A DNA stretch of 52,225 bases from Acidobacteriota bacterium (GCA_021790995.1 JAJYFA010000008.1:1-52225), one strand, 5' to 3'; counted from the first letter of the stretch, positions 1-9,561 are shown. Notes: generated from the letters alone by a model not told the origin. Numbers and translations are program-made.

Positions 1-399
1 AGCGAAACAAAAGGGGCCGAAAAGAGCAGGCAATAGCGGACCCCTCACTTTCACCAGGAATACCCGGCAGTAAACTCGACCACAACGTTTACTCAGGGCA
101 ATCGCATGAACGGTTTGTACTGGTGTCGCTGTTGACGAACAATGCTCCAAGCGTACATTTATGTGCCGTGATTGAGGGGGCATGGAGAAGATGGCACGTG
201 ACGCGCTCAAAAATCAGCGGCTTTTTAGGGGTGGTCTTCTAAAAAACAACAATAACCGCCTCGCGATCCGTCTCTAGGCGTTCGGCGGAATCGTACCGGC
301 GTTCATGCGATTGCCCTGACAACATCGCGAGCGGCGCGATGTCCCTCATCGCACCTGCTACCCTATTAAGTCCGGCTGTGCTGGATAAGGAGTGCATGC

Positions 400-1365
400 G
401 TGGCGGAAATTGCGCCGTTTGGGATCAGGCCAGAGATCTCACCGCGCCCATGGGGCTTTCGCGATCTGCGTCCGTGGTACGATCTTGTGGCCGAGGGCGA
501 TCCCATCGGTGAGGTTTGGCTCACGGGCGACGATTGCCGGGTTTCAACCGGTCCTTATGCGGGCAAGCGGTTGGCCGCGCTGTTTGCCGAAGAGCACGAG
601 GCGCTACTCGGCGCCAGCGCGCCATCGCCAGACTCACCGCTGCTGATCAAGACCATCTTCGCGCGGGAAAAACTGAGCGTGCAGGTGCATCCCGACGACA
701 GGATGGCGCAAAAATACGGCGATCCGCGCGGCAAGACCGAGTGCTGGTACGCTCTCGCCGCCGAGCCGGGCGCAAAGGTCGCTCTGGGTGTGAAGCACGG
801 CACGACAGTTGCCCAGATCGAGCAGGAGATTCATGACGGCACGCTCGAAGCGAGTCTGAATGCGGTGCCGGTTGCAGCCGGCGACATGATCTTTGTCGAC
901 GCGGGCACCATTCACGCCATCTGGCCGGGATCGATCCTGATGGAGACGCAGCAGAACTGCGACCTGACCTATCGCATGTTCGACTACGGCCGTCCACGCG
1001 AGTTGCACATCGCAAAATCGATCGAAGCCACCAAACTCACGACGCGCGCCGGAAAAGTCGCGCCGCAAGTGCTTGCCGACCGCACAGTACTGATCGACGT
1101 CGAGTACTTCCGCGTGGAGCGGATTCCCGTAGAGGGCCGCCGTTCAGGCGAAAGCCTCCGCGGAGATCGGCAGCCGGGCCTCGCTTACCTGTTCGCCGCC
1201 GCCGGATCTGCGCGGCTCCTGGGACCAGGCTTTGAGCCGCTGGAACTGCCGTCGCGCGGCGTTGTCGCCGTGCCCGCGGCGTCACCCGAATTTGTGCTGG
1301 AAGATACAAGCAAGCCGGGCGAAAAGCTGGACATGATCCGCATCACGCCCAACTGGCCGAAGTGA
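400..1365 (+). CDS. manA: Mannose-6-phosphate isomerase, class I (cupin)
   Basis: ORF with GTG start preceded by AAGGAG; motifs PWGF, KTIFAREKLSVQVHPDD, GKTECWYAL, AGTIHAIWPG typical of type I PMI. Confidence 0.9.
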   Translation: MAEIAPFGIRPEISPRPWGFRDLRPWYDLVAEGDPIGEVWLTGDDCRVSTGPYAGKRLAALFAEEHEALLGASAPSPDSPLLIKTIFAREKLSVQVHPDDRMAQKYGDPRGKTECWYALAAEPGAKVALGVKHGTTVAQIEQEIHDGTLEASLNAVPVAAGDMIFVDAGTIHAIWPGSILMETQQNCDLTYRMFDYGRPRELHIAKSIEATKLTTRAGKVAPQVLADRTVLIDVEYFRVERIPVEGRRSGESLRGDRQPGLAYLFAAAGSARLLGPGFEPLELPSRGVVAVPAASPEFVLEDTSKPGEKLDMIRITPNWPK

Positions 1366-2256
1366 ACGGGAAGAGCGGCGTCCGCGGAGCCAGAGGATTG
1401 CGTCTTCCGCGAAATCGGCTGGCGAATGTGGCGGGGAGTCTCTCTGGCGGAGCGAGGTCCGGTGGCGCAGAGATTCGCGCGGAGCGCGAGCTGTTTACCA
1501 CTTCGTCACCTACCCTCCCCCTCCCCCATTCTTTTGGACGATGTTCCTTGTTTTCAAAGGCTTAGACCATGATTTGCGGTTCAGGTTCCTGATATCAAAG
1601 AAGTTAAAGGCAAAATCGTCAAGAGTAAGAGGTTACGGATGGTGTTTCGGGACGGTTGCGCCTGTTTCAGAGGGCCTGCGCTTCGCCGGTGGGGCGGTCT
1701 CAGAGGGCCGGTTCGGCGCTCGTGATTCCGTCTGAGATCATGGTAGCGGTTTTGGAGAAATACTCTGCAAAGATTGGGATGGAAATCGGAGGCAGCCGGT
1801 TCACCTGCCCGGTGACAACTGAAGGTGACGAAGTGGAGCGCATCTCTGCCTTGTGGAAGCGTTTTAGACCGCCTGGCAGGTGGGCATGTTCGTGCGGCGA
1901 CGATCTTCACGCAACGCCCGCTCATCGCAAAGAACGCGATGAACGGGCCACAGCTTCGTCGAACTCAGCGCACTTCTTCACGGCTTTTGACCTGAGGGCC
2001 ACCTGCCCGAGAGACGCATCTCAACCCAGCGGCTGTTCGGTTTTCACCCTCAGTGCAGCTTCGGCGAAAGGAGAGCATACCGGAGAACCAGAATCTTCTG
2101 AAAAACAGGAATGTTTGAAGTGGTGGCCAGGGACGGGATTGTTCTAACTCATCGTGCTGATTCTAAACATGTTATTGAAAACTATAGGTGCAGGATTGCG
2201 CCACAACCTACCGATACGCGGTTTCGGAGTACGTATTGAGTACACGGGGTTTTGCA

Positions 2257-2919
2257 CTAAAGCACGTTGCTCTTACCAAGATTGCATGTCTCGCACAGGG
2301 TTTGGAGGTTCTCCTCGACGGTTTCGCCGCCAACACTCCAAGCGGTTATATGGTCAACGTGCAGTTCGAGGCCTGGCGTTAATACCGGACTTGCCCCGCA
2401 AGCTCGGCATGAGAAGTTATCCCGTTTGAGGATGCGGTACCGTAACCTCAAAGAAGGATCGCGACTTGTTCGATGCCCACTGGCCACCTCTATTGGAGTC
2501 GGAGGATCTCTATCTTGTAAATTTGCGTATTCAACAAACTCTTCAAGCGCCTTTGTCCAAGAGCCAAAGCGGCGAATGTACGGCCTCTCGGAAATCGCGG
2601 ACGGCGGATGAGCCGTCTCCCTGCGCTTTGGTTGTCGTCCGTAGTGTTCCCACAAAACCATCAAGTTTTCGAATAGGCGCTCGTCTGAAATATGGACCTC
2701 ATTCAAAATCTCTAGCCCAGCCTCTTTGAGCGCTTGGTTCCATGAGCCGAAGCGTTTGCTCACTGTGATGGCGGAATACCTCCCAAATCTTGGATACAGT
2801 CTGCTACTTATACTTTTGGTTCCAGCGGCTTCGGCAGCGCGTTGAAGATCGCCCAACAATTCAGCGCTGGATACAGCCGCATTGGGTGATCGACTTAACT
2901 GGAATTTCGACTCGCTCAT
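2257..2919 (-). CDS. HNH endonuclease with two homing-endonuclease-associated (HNH_repeat-like) repeats
   Basis: C-terminal RDNFSCRACGASP...LELHVDHITAWSVGGETVEENLQTLCETCNLGKSN HNH motif; N-terminal duplicated 'RFG.Y..I..RFGSW..AL.EAG' / 'YIRRFGSWTKALEEF' repeats. Confidence 0.85.
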   Translation of the reverse strand: MSESKFQLSRSPNAAVSSAELLGDLQRAAEAAGTKSISSRLYPRFGRYSAITVSKRFGSWNQALKEAGLEILNEVHISDERLFENLMVLWEHYGRQPKRRETAHPPSAISERPYIRRFGSWTKALEEFVEYANLQDRDPPTPIEVASGHRTSRDPSLRLRYRILKRDNFSCRACGASPVLTPGLELHVDHITAWSVGGETVEENLQTLCETCNLGKSNVL

Positions 2920-3027
2920 GACTGACCCAATCGGGGTCGAACCTCCACTCCCCTGTGCATAAGTGTACTTGCAATTTCTTGCCAGTGTGCTTTGCTTAAG
3001 GTATCCCGAAATTAAACATCACCCTGC

Positions 3028-3282
3028 ATGGAGGTCGAACGAAGTAATAAAGACAAGATCATTCTGCATCTCTGTGCCTCGAAGTACGGAAGCGACACGC
3101 GAGACTATCGCGAGGCTAGATACGATGTCCGGCTCATCACGAAAGAGATCGGCGTCGAGAACTACCATCCGCCGAAAGGGGTCTATGGCATCATCGCCAA
3201 TCCTCCGTGCACGATGTTCTCCATTGCACGCTCAAGAGCCAAAACGCCCCGTGATCTTCGTGAGGGAATAAGGCTAGTGTAG
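3028..3282 (+). pseudogene. Truncated phage-type DNA cytosine methyltransferase N-terminal fragment
   Basis: 84 aa ILHLCASKYGSDTRDYREARYDVRLITKEIGVENYHPPKGVYGIIANPPCTMFSIARSRAKTPRDLREGIRLV with NPPCTMFS motif; stops where IS630-like sequence begins. Confidence 0.65.
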
Positions 3283-3286
3283 TGCG

Positions 3287-3421
3287 TCATGCAGATTGAC
3301 CGTTATGCAGGGCCGCCCGAGCGCGCTTGACCTTCTCCAGGATGTCGGCGGCCTTGGCGGTCCAGATGAAGGGTTTGGGGCTTTCATTGTGATGGTCGAT
3401 GTAATCGAAGATGGGCAGGTT
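3287..3421 (-). pseudogene. IS630-family transposase C-terminal remnant
   Basis: Minus-strand translation NLPIFDYIDHHNESPKPFIWTAKAADILEKVKRARAALHNGQSA* matches the IS630-type C-terminal signature (D.HN..PKPF.WT); no start, truncated. Confidence 0.7.
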
Positions 3422-3422
3422 C

Positions 3423-5210
3423 TATAAAAGGGGATGTCAAGTAAAAACACTTTCCCTCAACCGCCCGTGGAAGGATTTTTTCTGACATCCAGCCCCTGTT
3501 GGCGGCGGCACTGGTCTTGGCTTGGGCGCGGCGGTGCTTTTTGCCGGGTTGTGCGGCGTGGGGATTCATACTTGCGTTTGTCGCGCGGCGTCTGCGAGCG
3601 TCATCGAAAGCAGCGTGTCGGCTATGCGCCAACCATGGTTCTATCTGAGACTCATTGGCCTATGGCTTTGTTGGGTTGTCCGAGGAGGCATACGGTGGCC
3701 CTTGAGACTTGGAAGCCTAAACCCGCCATGGATACTCGTCCTCGAACCCGGACGCTGGCTGGCCGAGCGGCAAAGCATTTTCCCTTTTAGCCGCTTTTGG
3801 GCGAGCCGCGCTTAAGCTGCTTGTGCGCTCACATATTCCGCTTGAAAAACCTCTCCTTTCTTCCAGATCTTCAGCGTGATGGCGGCGATCTTGCGGGCTA
3901 ACGTGAGCCGCGCCATCTCCGGACGCATGTTCTTGCTGAGCAGCCCGCGATAAAACTCGCCGAAGACGCCCGGCGAAAAGCTGGCCGTGGTGGCCGCGGC
4001 CTTGAAGACATTTTTCAGTTCGTGGTTATGATTCCAGTTCAAGCCGCGAATCTGCGCTGGCCGCTTCTTCCGTTCCAGTTGCCCGTCGACCACGCGATAC
4101 TCGGCGCTGTCGCGGGTCTCCACGCCCAGCCCGCAGTAAGTCCAGAACTGCCGCTTGGTGCGGAAGCGGTGCGGCGTCTGCACACGACCGATCAGCACGG
4201 CTGCGCGCAGTGGACCCAGAAACGGCACCGTTTGCAGCCACCGGGCCGCCGGGTGCTTGCGGCACTCGACGATCAGATCGTGTCGTGCCTGTCGGCGCAG
4301 TTTCTGTAGCGCGTCCAATTGCTGGTAAAGGCACTCGGCGCGGCGCCGCAAAGCGCAAGCGCCGAGTGCCGCCAGATACTCGCCGCGATGCTTGCTCCCA
4401 TATAACTTCTTTCCCGCATAGCCGATCGCCTGGCCCCGAAACACGGCCTTCAACCGCCCCATCACGCGCGTGGTGTCTTCGGTGAGCATCAGGTAACTGC
4501 GCACCAGGTGTTGCACCTCCAACGCGCTGGTCTCACCGTGATAGACCGGCGACAACATATCTGCGCGCAACAACTCGGCCAGCTTGCGCGCATCGATTGC
4601 ATCGCCCTTGTTACCCGACTTCAGCAGCGCGTTCTTGCGCGGATTGCACACCACCAGCTTCTCCACTCGCCGGGACAAAAGATCGTAAAGCCAGGCCGAA
4701 TGGGTGCCTTCTTCAAAGGTCACCCGCACCGTGCCCTGCACTCCGCCGATGAAATCCAGAATCGCCGCCGCCCGCGTCATCAGTACCGACTGCTGGATCA
4801 GCCGGCCGCTCTCGTTGAGTACCGCCGCCGAGATCGTGTCCCGGTGGACATCGAGCCCGATATATCTCACACTGTTCATCTGGGTGTTCCTCCTTGATGG
4901 CTGCGGTTGTCTGCTTCAGCACAGCAACCGCAGCTTACAAGAAAGGGGCGCCCTTTTATATTGCGTGGCCCAGCCAAGCTATTTCTGGATGCTCGATTTC
5001 CCCCGATGGGAAGCACTGCCCTTTCTCGGGCGACTGACGCATCGGTGGTTTCCCACGACTGAGGGTGTGACAGAGGGTGGGCTGGCACATCAGAACCTCG
5101 GCGCTGATCCGCAAAACGCAAGTCAAGGTCGTCGAATCGCAGTTTCCGTGGCGCTTCAGGTGGAGTAAAACGCCAAACCGTGCGACCTCAGGTGTACGGT
5201 TTCGCATCTC
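3423..5210 (-). mobile_element. Probable IS110-family insertion sequence including flanking non-coding ends (boundaries uncertain)
   Basis: Intact IS110 transposase flanked by about 300-390 bp non-coding segments on each side; exact ends not resolvable without a second copy. Confidence 0.45.
3812..4879 (-). CDS. IS110-family transposase (DEDD N-terminal + Transposase_20 C-terminal)
   Basis: MNSVRYIGLDVHRDTISAAVLNESG, FEEGTHSAWLYDLL, NPRKNALLKSGNKGDAIDARKLAELL, QTVPFLGPLRAAVLIGRV...FWTYCGLGV; intact 355 aa. Confidence 0.92.
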   Translation of the reverse strand: MNSVRYIGLDVHRDTISAAVLNESGRLIQQSVLMTRAAAILDFIGGVQGTVRVTFEEGTHSAWLYDLLSRRVEKLVVCNPRKNALLKSGNKGDAIDARKLAELLRADMLSPVYHGETSALEVQHLVRSYLMLTEDTTRVMGRLKAVFRGQAIGYAGKKLYGSKHRGEYLAALGACALRRRAECLYQQLDALQKLRRQARHDLIVECRKHPAARWLQTVPFLGPLRAAVLIGRVQTPHRFRTKRQFWTYCGLGVETRDSAEYRVVDGQLERKKRPAQIRGLNWNHNHELKNVFKAAATTASFSPGVFGEFYRGLLSKNMRPEMARLTLARKIAAITLKIWKKGEVFQAEYVSAQAA

Positions 5211-5306
5211 CCAAAAACCGCCCGTTTCCCCCTTGCGGCGGGTGCCCCGGTCTTGCAGCCCTGAGGCTCCTGCACTCCGGGATCCCCGCTTCTCCGTTCT
5301 TGCCTT

Positions 5307-5666
5307 TCAGCCTCTCCAGAACGCCATCAGCAGGCCGCCGGTGACGATGAGCGCTCCGCCTGCGTAAACGGGCGGGGTGGGCGCGTGGCCGAAGCGGACT
5401 TTGTTGAGGATCTGCGCCATGAGAAAGAACATGGCCACGTAGACGCCGATGAGGCGGCCAAAGTCCCAGCGCGGCGCATTGACGATGGAGCCATAAGCTG
5501 CCAGCATGACGGCTCCGGCAAGGAACGCGAAAACGCGACTGGCCCCCGAGGAGCGATAAAAGCTGGTCTGGAAGAACGAGTCGCCCAGGGCTTCAAGAAA
5601 GGCCGCAAACGCGAGCGCGGCGAGTGCGCCCAGGGGGTTCGAGACAAGACGGCTGGCCCATTGCAT
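5307..5666 (-). CDS. Hypothetical small integral membrane protein (about 3-4 TM)
   Basis: 119 aa ORF with several hydrophobic segments, clean ATG start. Confidence 0.6.
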   Translation of the reverse strand: MQWASRLVSNPLGALAALAFAAFLEALGDSFFQTSFYRSSGASRVFAFLAGAVMLAAYGSIVNAPRWDFGRLIGVYVAMFFLMAQILNKVRFGHAPTPPVYAGGALIVTGGLLMAFWRG

Positions 5667-5944
5667 CGGGGATCTCCTCGGTGGGGTTGAAACTCAAGTA
5701 GGCAACGCACCTTCCTCAGATGGCGCAGCCCAGCGCAATTCCGATGCTAACCAATCAATCGTTTAGAATTCGTAAGGACGGAAGGGTCGTTTTCAGCAGC
5801 CTGTAAAGCTCCGTTGATTTTCTGCCACTCGCGGCACGCGACCCACGCACTGCGCGAAGCTCGCGTTTCGGCCTAGCTGGCCGTGTTTGCCGCAGCTTTG
5901 CGGGACACGGCTTCCGTGCCGGGCGCGACAGGGAGAGGAAGCGC

Positions 5945-6124
5945 ATGAAGTACGCCGGATTGCTGGTGATGCCAGCGGGATTCTTTCTTACGCTCGCTGC
6001 CCTCGTGCTGTTCGCCGATGCCACGCGGCGGATGGCGTTTGTGCTGTGCGGCCTTGCGGTTGTGGCGCTGGGCCTCGGGGTCGTGGCGCGCGGCCACATG
6101 CCGGTGCGTGGAGCCAGCCGATGA
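5945..6124 (+). CDS. Small 59-aa membrane protein overlapping the ammonium transporter start
   Basis: MKYAGLLVMPAGFFLTLAALVLFADATRRMAFVLCGLAVVALGLGVVARGHMPVRGASR*; stop overlaps the ATG of the next gene (ATGA). Confidence 0.55.
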   Translation: MKYAGLLVMPAGFFLTLAALVLFADATRRMAFVLCGLAVVALGLGVVARGHMPVRGASR

Positions 6125-7431
6125 GCGCCGCTGCTCCCATCACACAAGCCCCCGCGGCGGCAATGAGCGAGGCCGTCTTTGCCCTCACGTTTGCCCTGTT
6201 GCTGATTGCGCCGCTGGCGCTGGCCGGCGTGGCCCTGATCAATACCGGACTTGGACGGTCGCGTTCGGCGGCGCAGGCCATGCTGGGCAGTCTTGCGGTC
6301 CTGGCTGTGGCCGCGATTGTCTTTGCCTTCTGGGGCGCGTCGCTGGCGGGCGCGCCCGGAGCGCGGGAGCTTGCGTTTCACGCCGCCGGAAAGAGTTGGG
6401 GCGTTCTGGGGCTTGGGCCGTTGCTGCTGCGCGAGCTTGGATCGGCCGCGCCGCAGAGGCAGCTTGCGCTGCTCTTCGAGTTCCTGGCTGTTGCCATGGC
6501 GGCGATGATTCCGTGGGGCTCGGGCGCCGACCGCTGGCGGCTCGCGGCTGGATGCGCGGCGGCGGCGGTGATCGCGGGCCTGGTGTTTCCTTTGGCGGCG
6601 CACTGGATCTGGGGCGGCGGGTTTCTGGCTGCGCTGGGTGCCAACTTCGGACTGGGAGCGGGAGTTCTCGATGGCGGAGGCGCGGCCACGGTGCATGCGC
6701 TGGGCGGGCTGGCGGCGCTGGCGCTGGCCTGGATCGCGGGACCGCGCAGAGGCAAGTTCCCCAAAGAGGGCCTGTCGACGGCGATGCCGGGCCATAATGC
6801 CATTTATGTTTTGTTCGGCTGCCTGCTCGCGCTCGTGGGGTGGCTTGCGTGGAACGCAGCCGGTGCGGTCATCTGGCTGCATGCGCCCTTGGCGGAGCTG
6901 CCGGGAACGGCTATGAATACATTGCTCTCGGCCGCTGCTGCGCTGCTGATGACCTTTGCCATCACGCGCGTGCGCTTCGGCAAGCCGGATGCGAGTCTCT
7001 GCGCCAACGGATGGCTCGCGGGACTGGTGACCTCGACCGCGTGCGCCGCCGTGGCGACGCCGTTTGAAGCGATCTTCGCCGGAGCCGTGGCGGGAACTGT
7101 GACGCCGCTGCTGGTGGAGTTGCTGGAGCTTGCCCTCTCGATCGACGATCCCTCCGGCGCAATCGCGGTGCACGGCGCCGCGGGACTGTGGGGACTGGTC
7201 GCCGCCGGCTTCTTTGCCGCCCCGAGCGGGCAGCTCGCTGCGCAACTGGTGAGTGTGGCGGCGCAGGTCGGCGTTTTGCTGCCGCTCATTTATCTGCTCT
7301 TCGCGCTGCTCAACCGCGTAGTCGCCTTCCGCGTCGATCCCGATGGCGAACGAATTGGCATGGATCTGCACGAACTGGGCGGCGGAGCCTATCCCGAGTT
7401 CGTGATTCACCGCGACGAATCGTACCGATAA
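6121..7431 (+). CDS. amt: Ammonium transporter, Amt/MEP family
   Basis: WIWGGGFLAALGA...LDGGGAATVHALGG (W148/D160/H168-like region), GWLAWNAAGAV, AVHGAAGLWG (second His); start reassigned from ORF 5887. Confidence 0.8.
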   Translation: MSAAAPITQAPAAAMSEAVFALTFALLLIAPLALAGVALINTGLGRSRSAAQAMLGSLAVLAVAAIVFAFWGASLAGAPGARELAFHAAGKSWGVLGLGPLLLRELGSAAPQRQLALLFEFLAVAMAAMIPWGSGADRWRLAAGCAAAAVIAGLVFPLAAHWIWGGGFLAALGANFGLGAGVLDGGGAATVHALGGLAALALAWIAGPRRGKFPKEGLSTAMPGHNAIYVLFGCLLALVGWLAWNAAGAVIWLHAPLAELPGTAMNTLLSAAAALLMTFAITRVRFGKPDASLCANGWLAGLVTSTACAAVATPFEAIFAGAVAGTVTPLLVELLELALSIDDPSGAIAVHGAAGLWGLVAAGFFAAPSGQLAAQLVSVAAQVGVLLPLIYLLFALLNRVVAFRVDPDGERIGMDLHELGGGAYPEFVIHRDESYR

Positions 7432-7620
7432 GGCGAAGCCGCAGGCGAGGATTCTTTCATGCCCTTCGATCATGGTTCCCAAAAAGGTGTTTGGGTTTGC
7501 AGATAATTTCTCCGCTTCGCGGTAGGATCGATTTTGTTAAGAGATTGCAGGCAGTTCAATGGCGCCGATTGAGCCTTGATCTCGTGAAGTAGAACTAACG
7601 GCGGAAAGTTTTGACGATTC

Positions 7621-7656
7621 AAAAAGGCATGGCTCAAGGGCTGTGCCTTTTTGTTT
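7621..7656 (+). terminator. Rho-independent terminator-like hairpin
   Basis: AAAAAGGCAtgGCtcaagGGCtgTGCCTTTTT, stem followed by T-rich tract, just upstream of portal gene. Confidence 0.65.
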
Positions 7657-7684
7657 GTGGAGAGCTTGTTTTTGAGCAAGGAAG

Positions 7685-9001
7685 GTGCGCGTGAGTGTAG
7701 GGGAGCAGTTGCGGGAGATGTGGCGGCAGGCGCGTGGCGGCGGACGATACGGTCGCGGCGCGGATACGCGGGCCGCGGAGCTGGCGGCGGCAACCGAGGC
7801 GGAGCGCAAGACGCTGGCTATGCCCGCGATCCTGAGTCCTGTGCAGTTTCCGGGGCGGCACCTGCCGAAGCCGACGCCGATGAATCTGCGGCGGTTTGCG
7901 GAGACGCCCGTGGTGCGGCGCGCGATCAACGTGATCAAAGATCGCATTGCGGCGATGGACTGGCAGGTGCGGGTGCGGCGTGGTGTGGAGCCTGGGGATG
8001 TGTCGTTTCAGGCGCGGAAATTGCGGGCGTTGCGGCGGGTGCTTGAGGAGCCGAATCCGACGGACAGCTTCAGGACATTGATTGAGCAGGCGATTGAGGA
8101 TGCGTTGACGGGCGGCTATGGAGCAATCGAGATGGAGCCGACGGGCGATCCGGAACGGCCAGCGATGTTGTGGTCCGTGGATGGAGCTTCGATCCGCATC
8201 AACGCCAAGTGGGACGGGCAGGAAGACATGCCGCGTTACGCGCAGGCAGTGGCGGGGCAACTTGAGTCGAGCGCGGTGGAACTGCTCGACAGGCAGTTGA
8301 TGTACATCCGTATGAACCCGCGGAGTTTTACGCCATTCGGACTGGGACCGCTGGAGGTAGCGTTCGAGACGGTGAATCAGTTTTTGAGTGCGCACCGCTT
8401 TGCGGGGAAGTTGGCGGCAAACTCGGTGGCGCAGTATGCGCTGTGGCTGAACGAGGCCACGCCAGCGCAGCACGACCGGCTGATCCGCTGGTGGCAGGAC
8501 GAGATCGAGGGCACGGGAAGGGTGCCGCTGCTCTCGACCGAGCAGAAGCCGGAGGTGCTGCGATTTGCGCAGGGTACAGACGCGGATCTGCGACTGGCAT
8601 GGCAGGAGTTCCTGATCCGGATGGTGGCGAACGCTTTTGGATTGCCGCCGTTGATGCTGGGGCTCGAGGCCGATGTGAATCAATCGACGGCCTCGGAGAT
8701 GGCGGATGAGGCGTTCCGAGGAGCGATTTCTCCGCTGGCGCTGCTGCTGGCGCAGCACATTACGCGGGACCTGTTTGGGAAGTGTGTCGGCTGGCGCGAG
8801 TTCGAGTTTGTCTTCAACGAGCTGAGCGCACGGGACGAGATGACGGAGTTGCAGGTGCAGGTGCAACTGCTTCAGGCTGGCGTACTGACGGTAAACGAGG
8901 TTCGGGCCATGCGGGGGCTGGCGCCGATGGAGGCAGGGATCGGGGAGCAGGGGTCAGTTGAACACCAGGGCAAACCCAGATTCCTGAAACCTTGTCCCTG
9001 A
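7685..9001 (+). CDS. Phage portal protein
   Basis: 438 aa with portal-like N-half (VVRRAINVIKDRIAAMDWQV..., LIEQAIEDALTGGYGAIEM) and 'LIRMVANAFGLPPLMLGLEADVNQSTASEMADEAFR' typical of HK97-type portals. Confidence 0.82.
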   Translation: MRVSVGEQLREMWRQARGGGRYGRGADTRAAELAAATEAERKTLAMPAILSPVQFPGRHLPKPTPMNLRRFAETPVVRRAINVIKDRIAAMDWQVRVRRGVEPGDVSFQARKLRALRRVLEEPNPTDSFRTLIEQAIEDALTGGYGAIEMEPTGDPERPAMLWSVDGASIRINAKWDGQEDMPRYAQAVAGQLESSAVELLDRQLMYIRMNPRSFTPFGLGPLEVAFETVNQFLSAHRFAGKLAANSVAQYALWLNEATPAQHDRLIRWWQDEIEGTGRVPLLSTEQKPEVLRFAQGTDADLRLAWQEFLIRMVANAFGLPPLMLGLEADVNQSTASEMADEAFRGAISPLALLLAQHITRDLFGKCVGWREFEFVFNELSARDEMTELQVQVQLLQAGVLTVNEVRAMRGLAPMEAGIGEQGSVEHQGKPRFLKPCP

Positions 9002-9007
9002 ACCCTA
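8932..9007. repeat. Degenerate heptad repeat, inverted arms, inside portal C-terminus
   Basis: Left GCAGGGA TCGGGGA GCAGGGG TCAGTTG; right CCTGAAA CCTTGTC CCTGAAC CCTAG. Confidence 0.65.
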
Positions 9008-9020
9008 GCGAACGGAGCGA

Positions 9021-9530
9021 ATGACGATGCGACTGGAAGCGATGGCGGTGGAGATTCCTCATGTGGACAAGCACCCGAACCGGGTGCCGTTCGAGGGCGT
9101 GTTGACGGTGGTGAATGCGGCCAGCGACAGGGCTCCGGCGGGAGCGCGAGGGCATCGCGTGATGCTGACGAAGGATGCGACGGAGAAGGGGCTGGCGTCG
9201 CTGGTAGGCATGGCGGTGGATTACCGGCCCGGATGGGACGGGCACGACGCGCGGCGCAAGATCGGCCTGCTGACCGAGGCGAATGTCATTGGGCAGCGTC
9301 TGATGGTGCGCGGGTATCTCTACGCGCGCGACTTTCCCGAGGTGGCGGAGGCGATTGCGGCCCAGGCGCCGGGGGCAATGGGGATGAGCTACGAGCTGGC
9401 AGATGCGCACGTGGAAGACATGCGGGCCGAAGTGTGGAAGCTGACGCGCGTGACTTTTACCGGAGCGGCGATTTTGCTGCGCGACAAGGCAGCTTATCGG
9501 GCGACTAGTTTTCGGATGCGGCGGAGTTAG
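9021..9530 (+). CDS. Prohead protease-like / phage morphogenesis protein
   Basis: 169 aa directly between portal and capsid-type genes; 'HVDKHPNRVPFEGVLTVVN...TEKGLASLVGMAVDY' pattern; assignment leans on gene order. Confidence 0.5.
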   Translation: MTMRLEAMAVEIPHVDKHPNRVPFEGVLTVVNAASDRAPAGARGHRVMLTKDATEKGLASLVGMAVDYRPGWDGHDARRKIGLLTEANVIGQRLMVRGYLYARDFPEVAEAIAAQAPGAMGMSYELADAHVEDMRAEVWKLTRVTFTGAAILLRDKAAYRATSFRMRRS

Positions 9531-9561
9531 AAAAGGCAGCAAGTCGGCGAGTTAGCCAATG

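Noticed and set aside
1-390. Possible RNA gene or regulatory leader upstream of manA
   Set aside because: No tRNA, riboswitch or convincing hairpin recognised by eye.
1362-2150. Small plus-strand ORFs after manA
   Set aside because: No recognisable domains, poor start context; region looks like decayed sequence.
3434-3815. Overlapping plus-strand ORFs 3434..3790 and 3522..3815
   Set aside because: No domain resemblance; they lie in the non-coding 3' flank of the IS110 transposase.
5755-7482. 575-aa minus-strand ORF
   Set aside because: Antisense to amt; low-complexity RQE-rich shadow translation.
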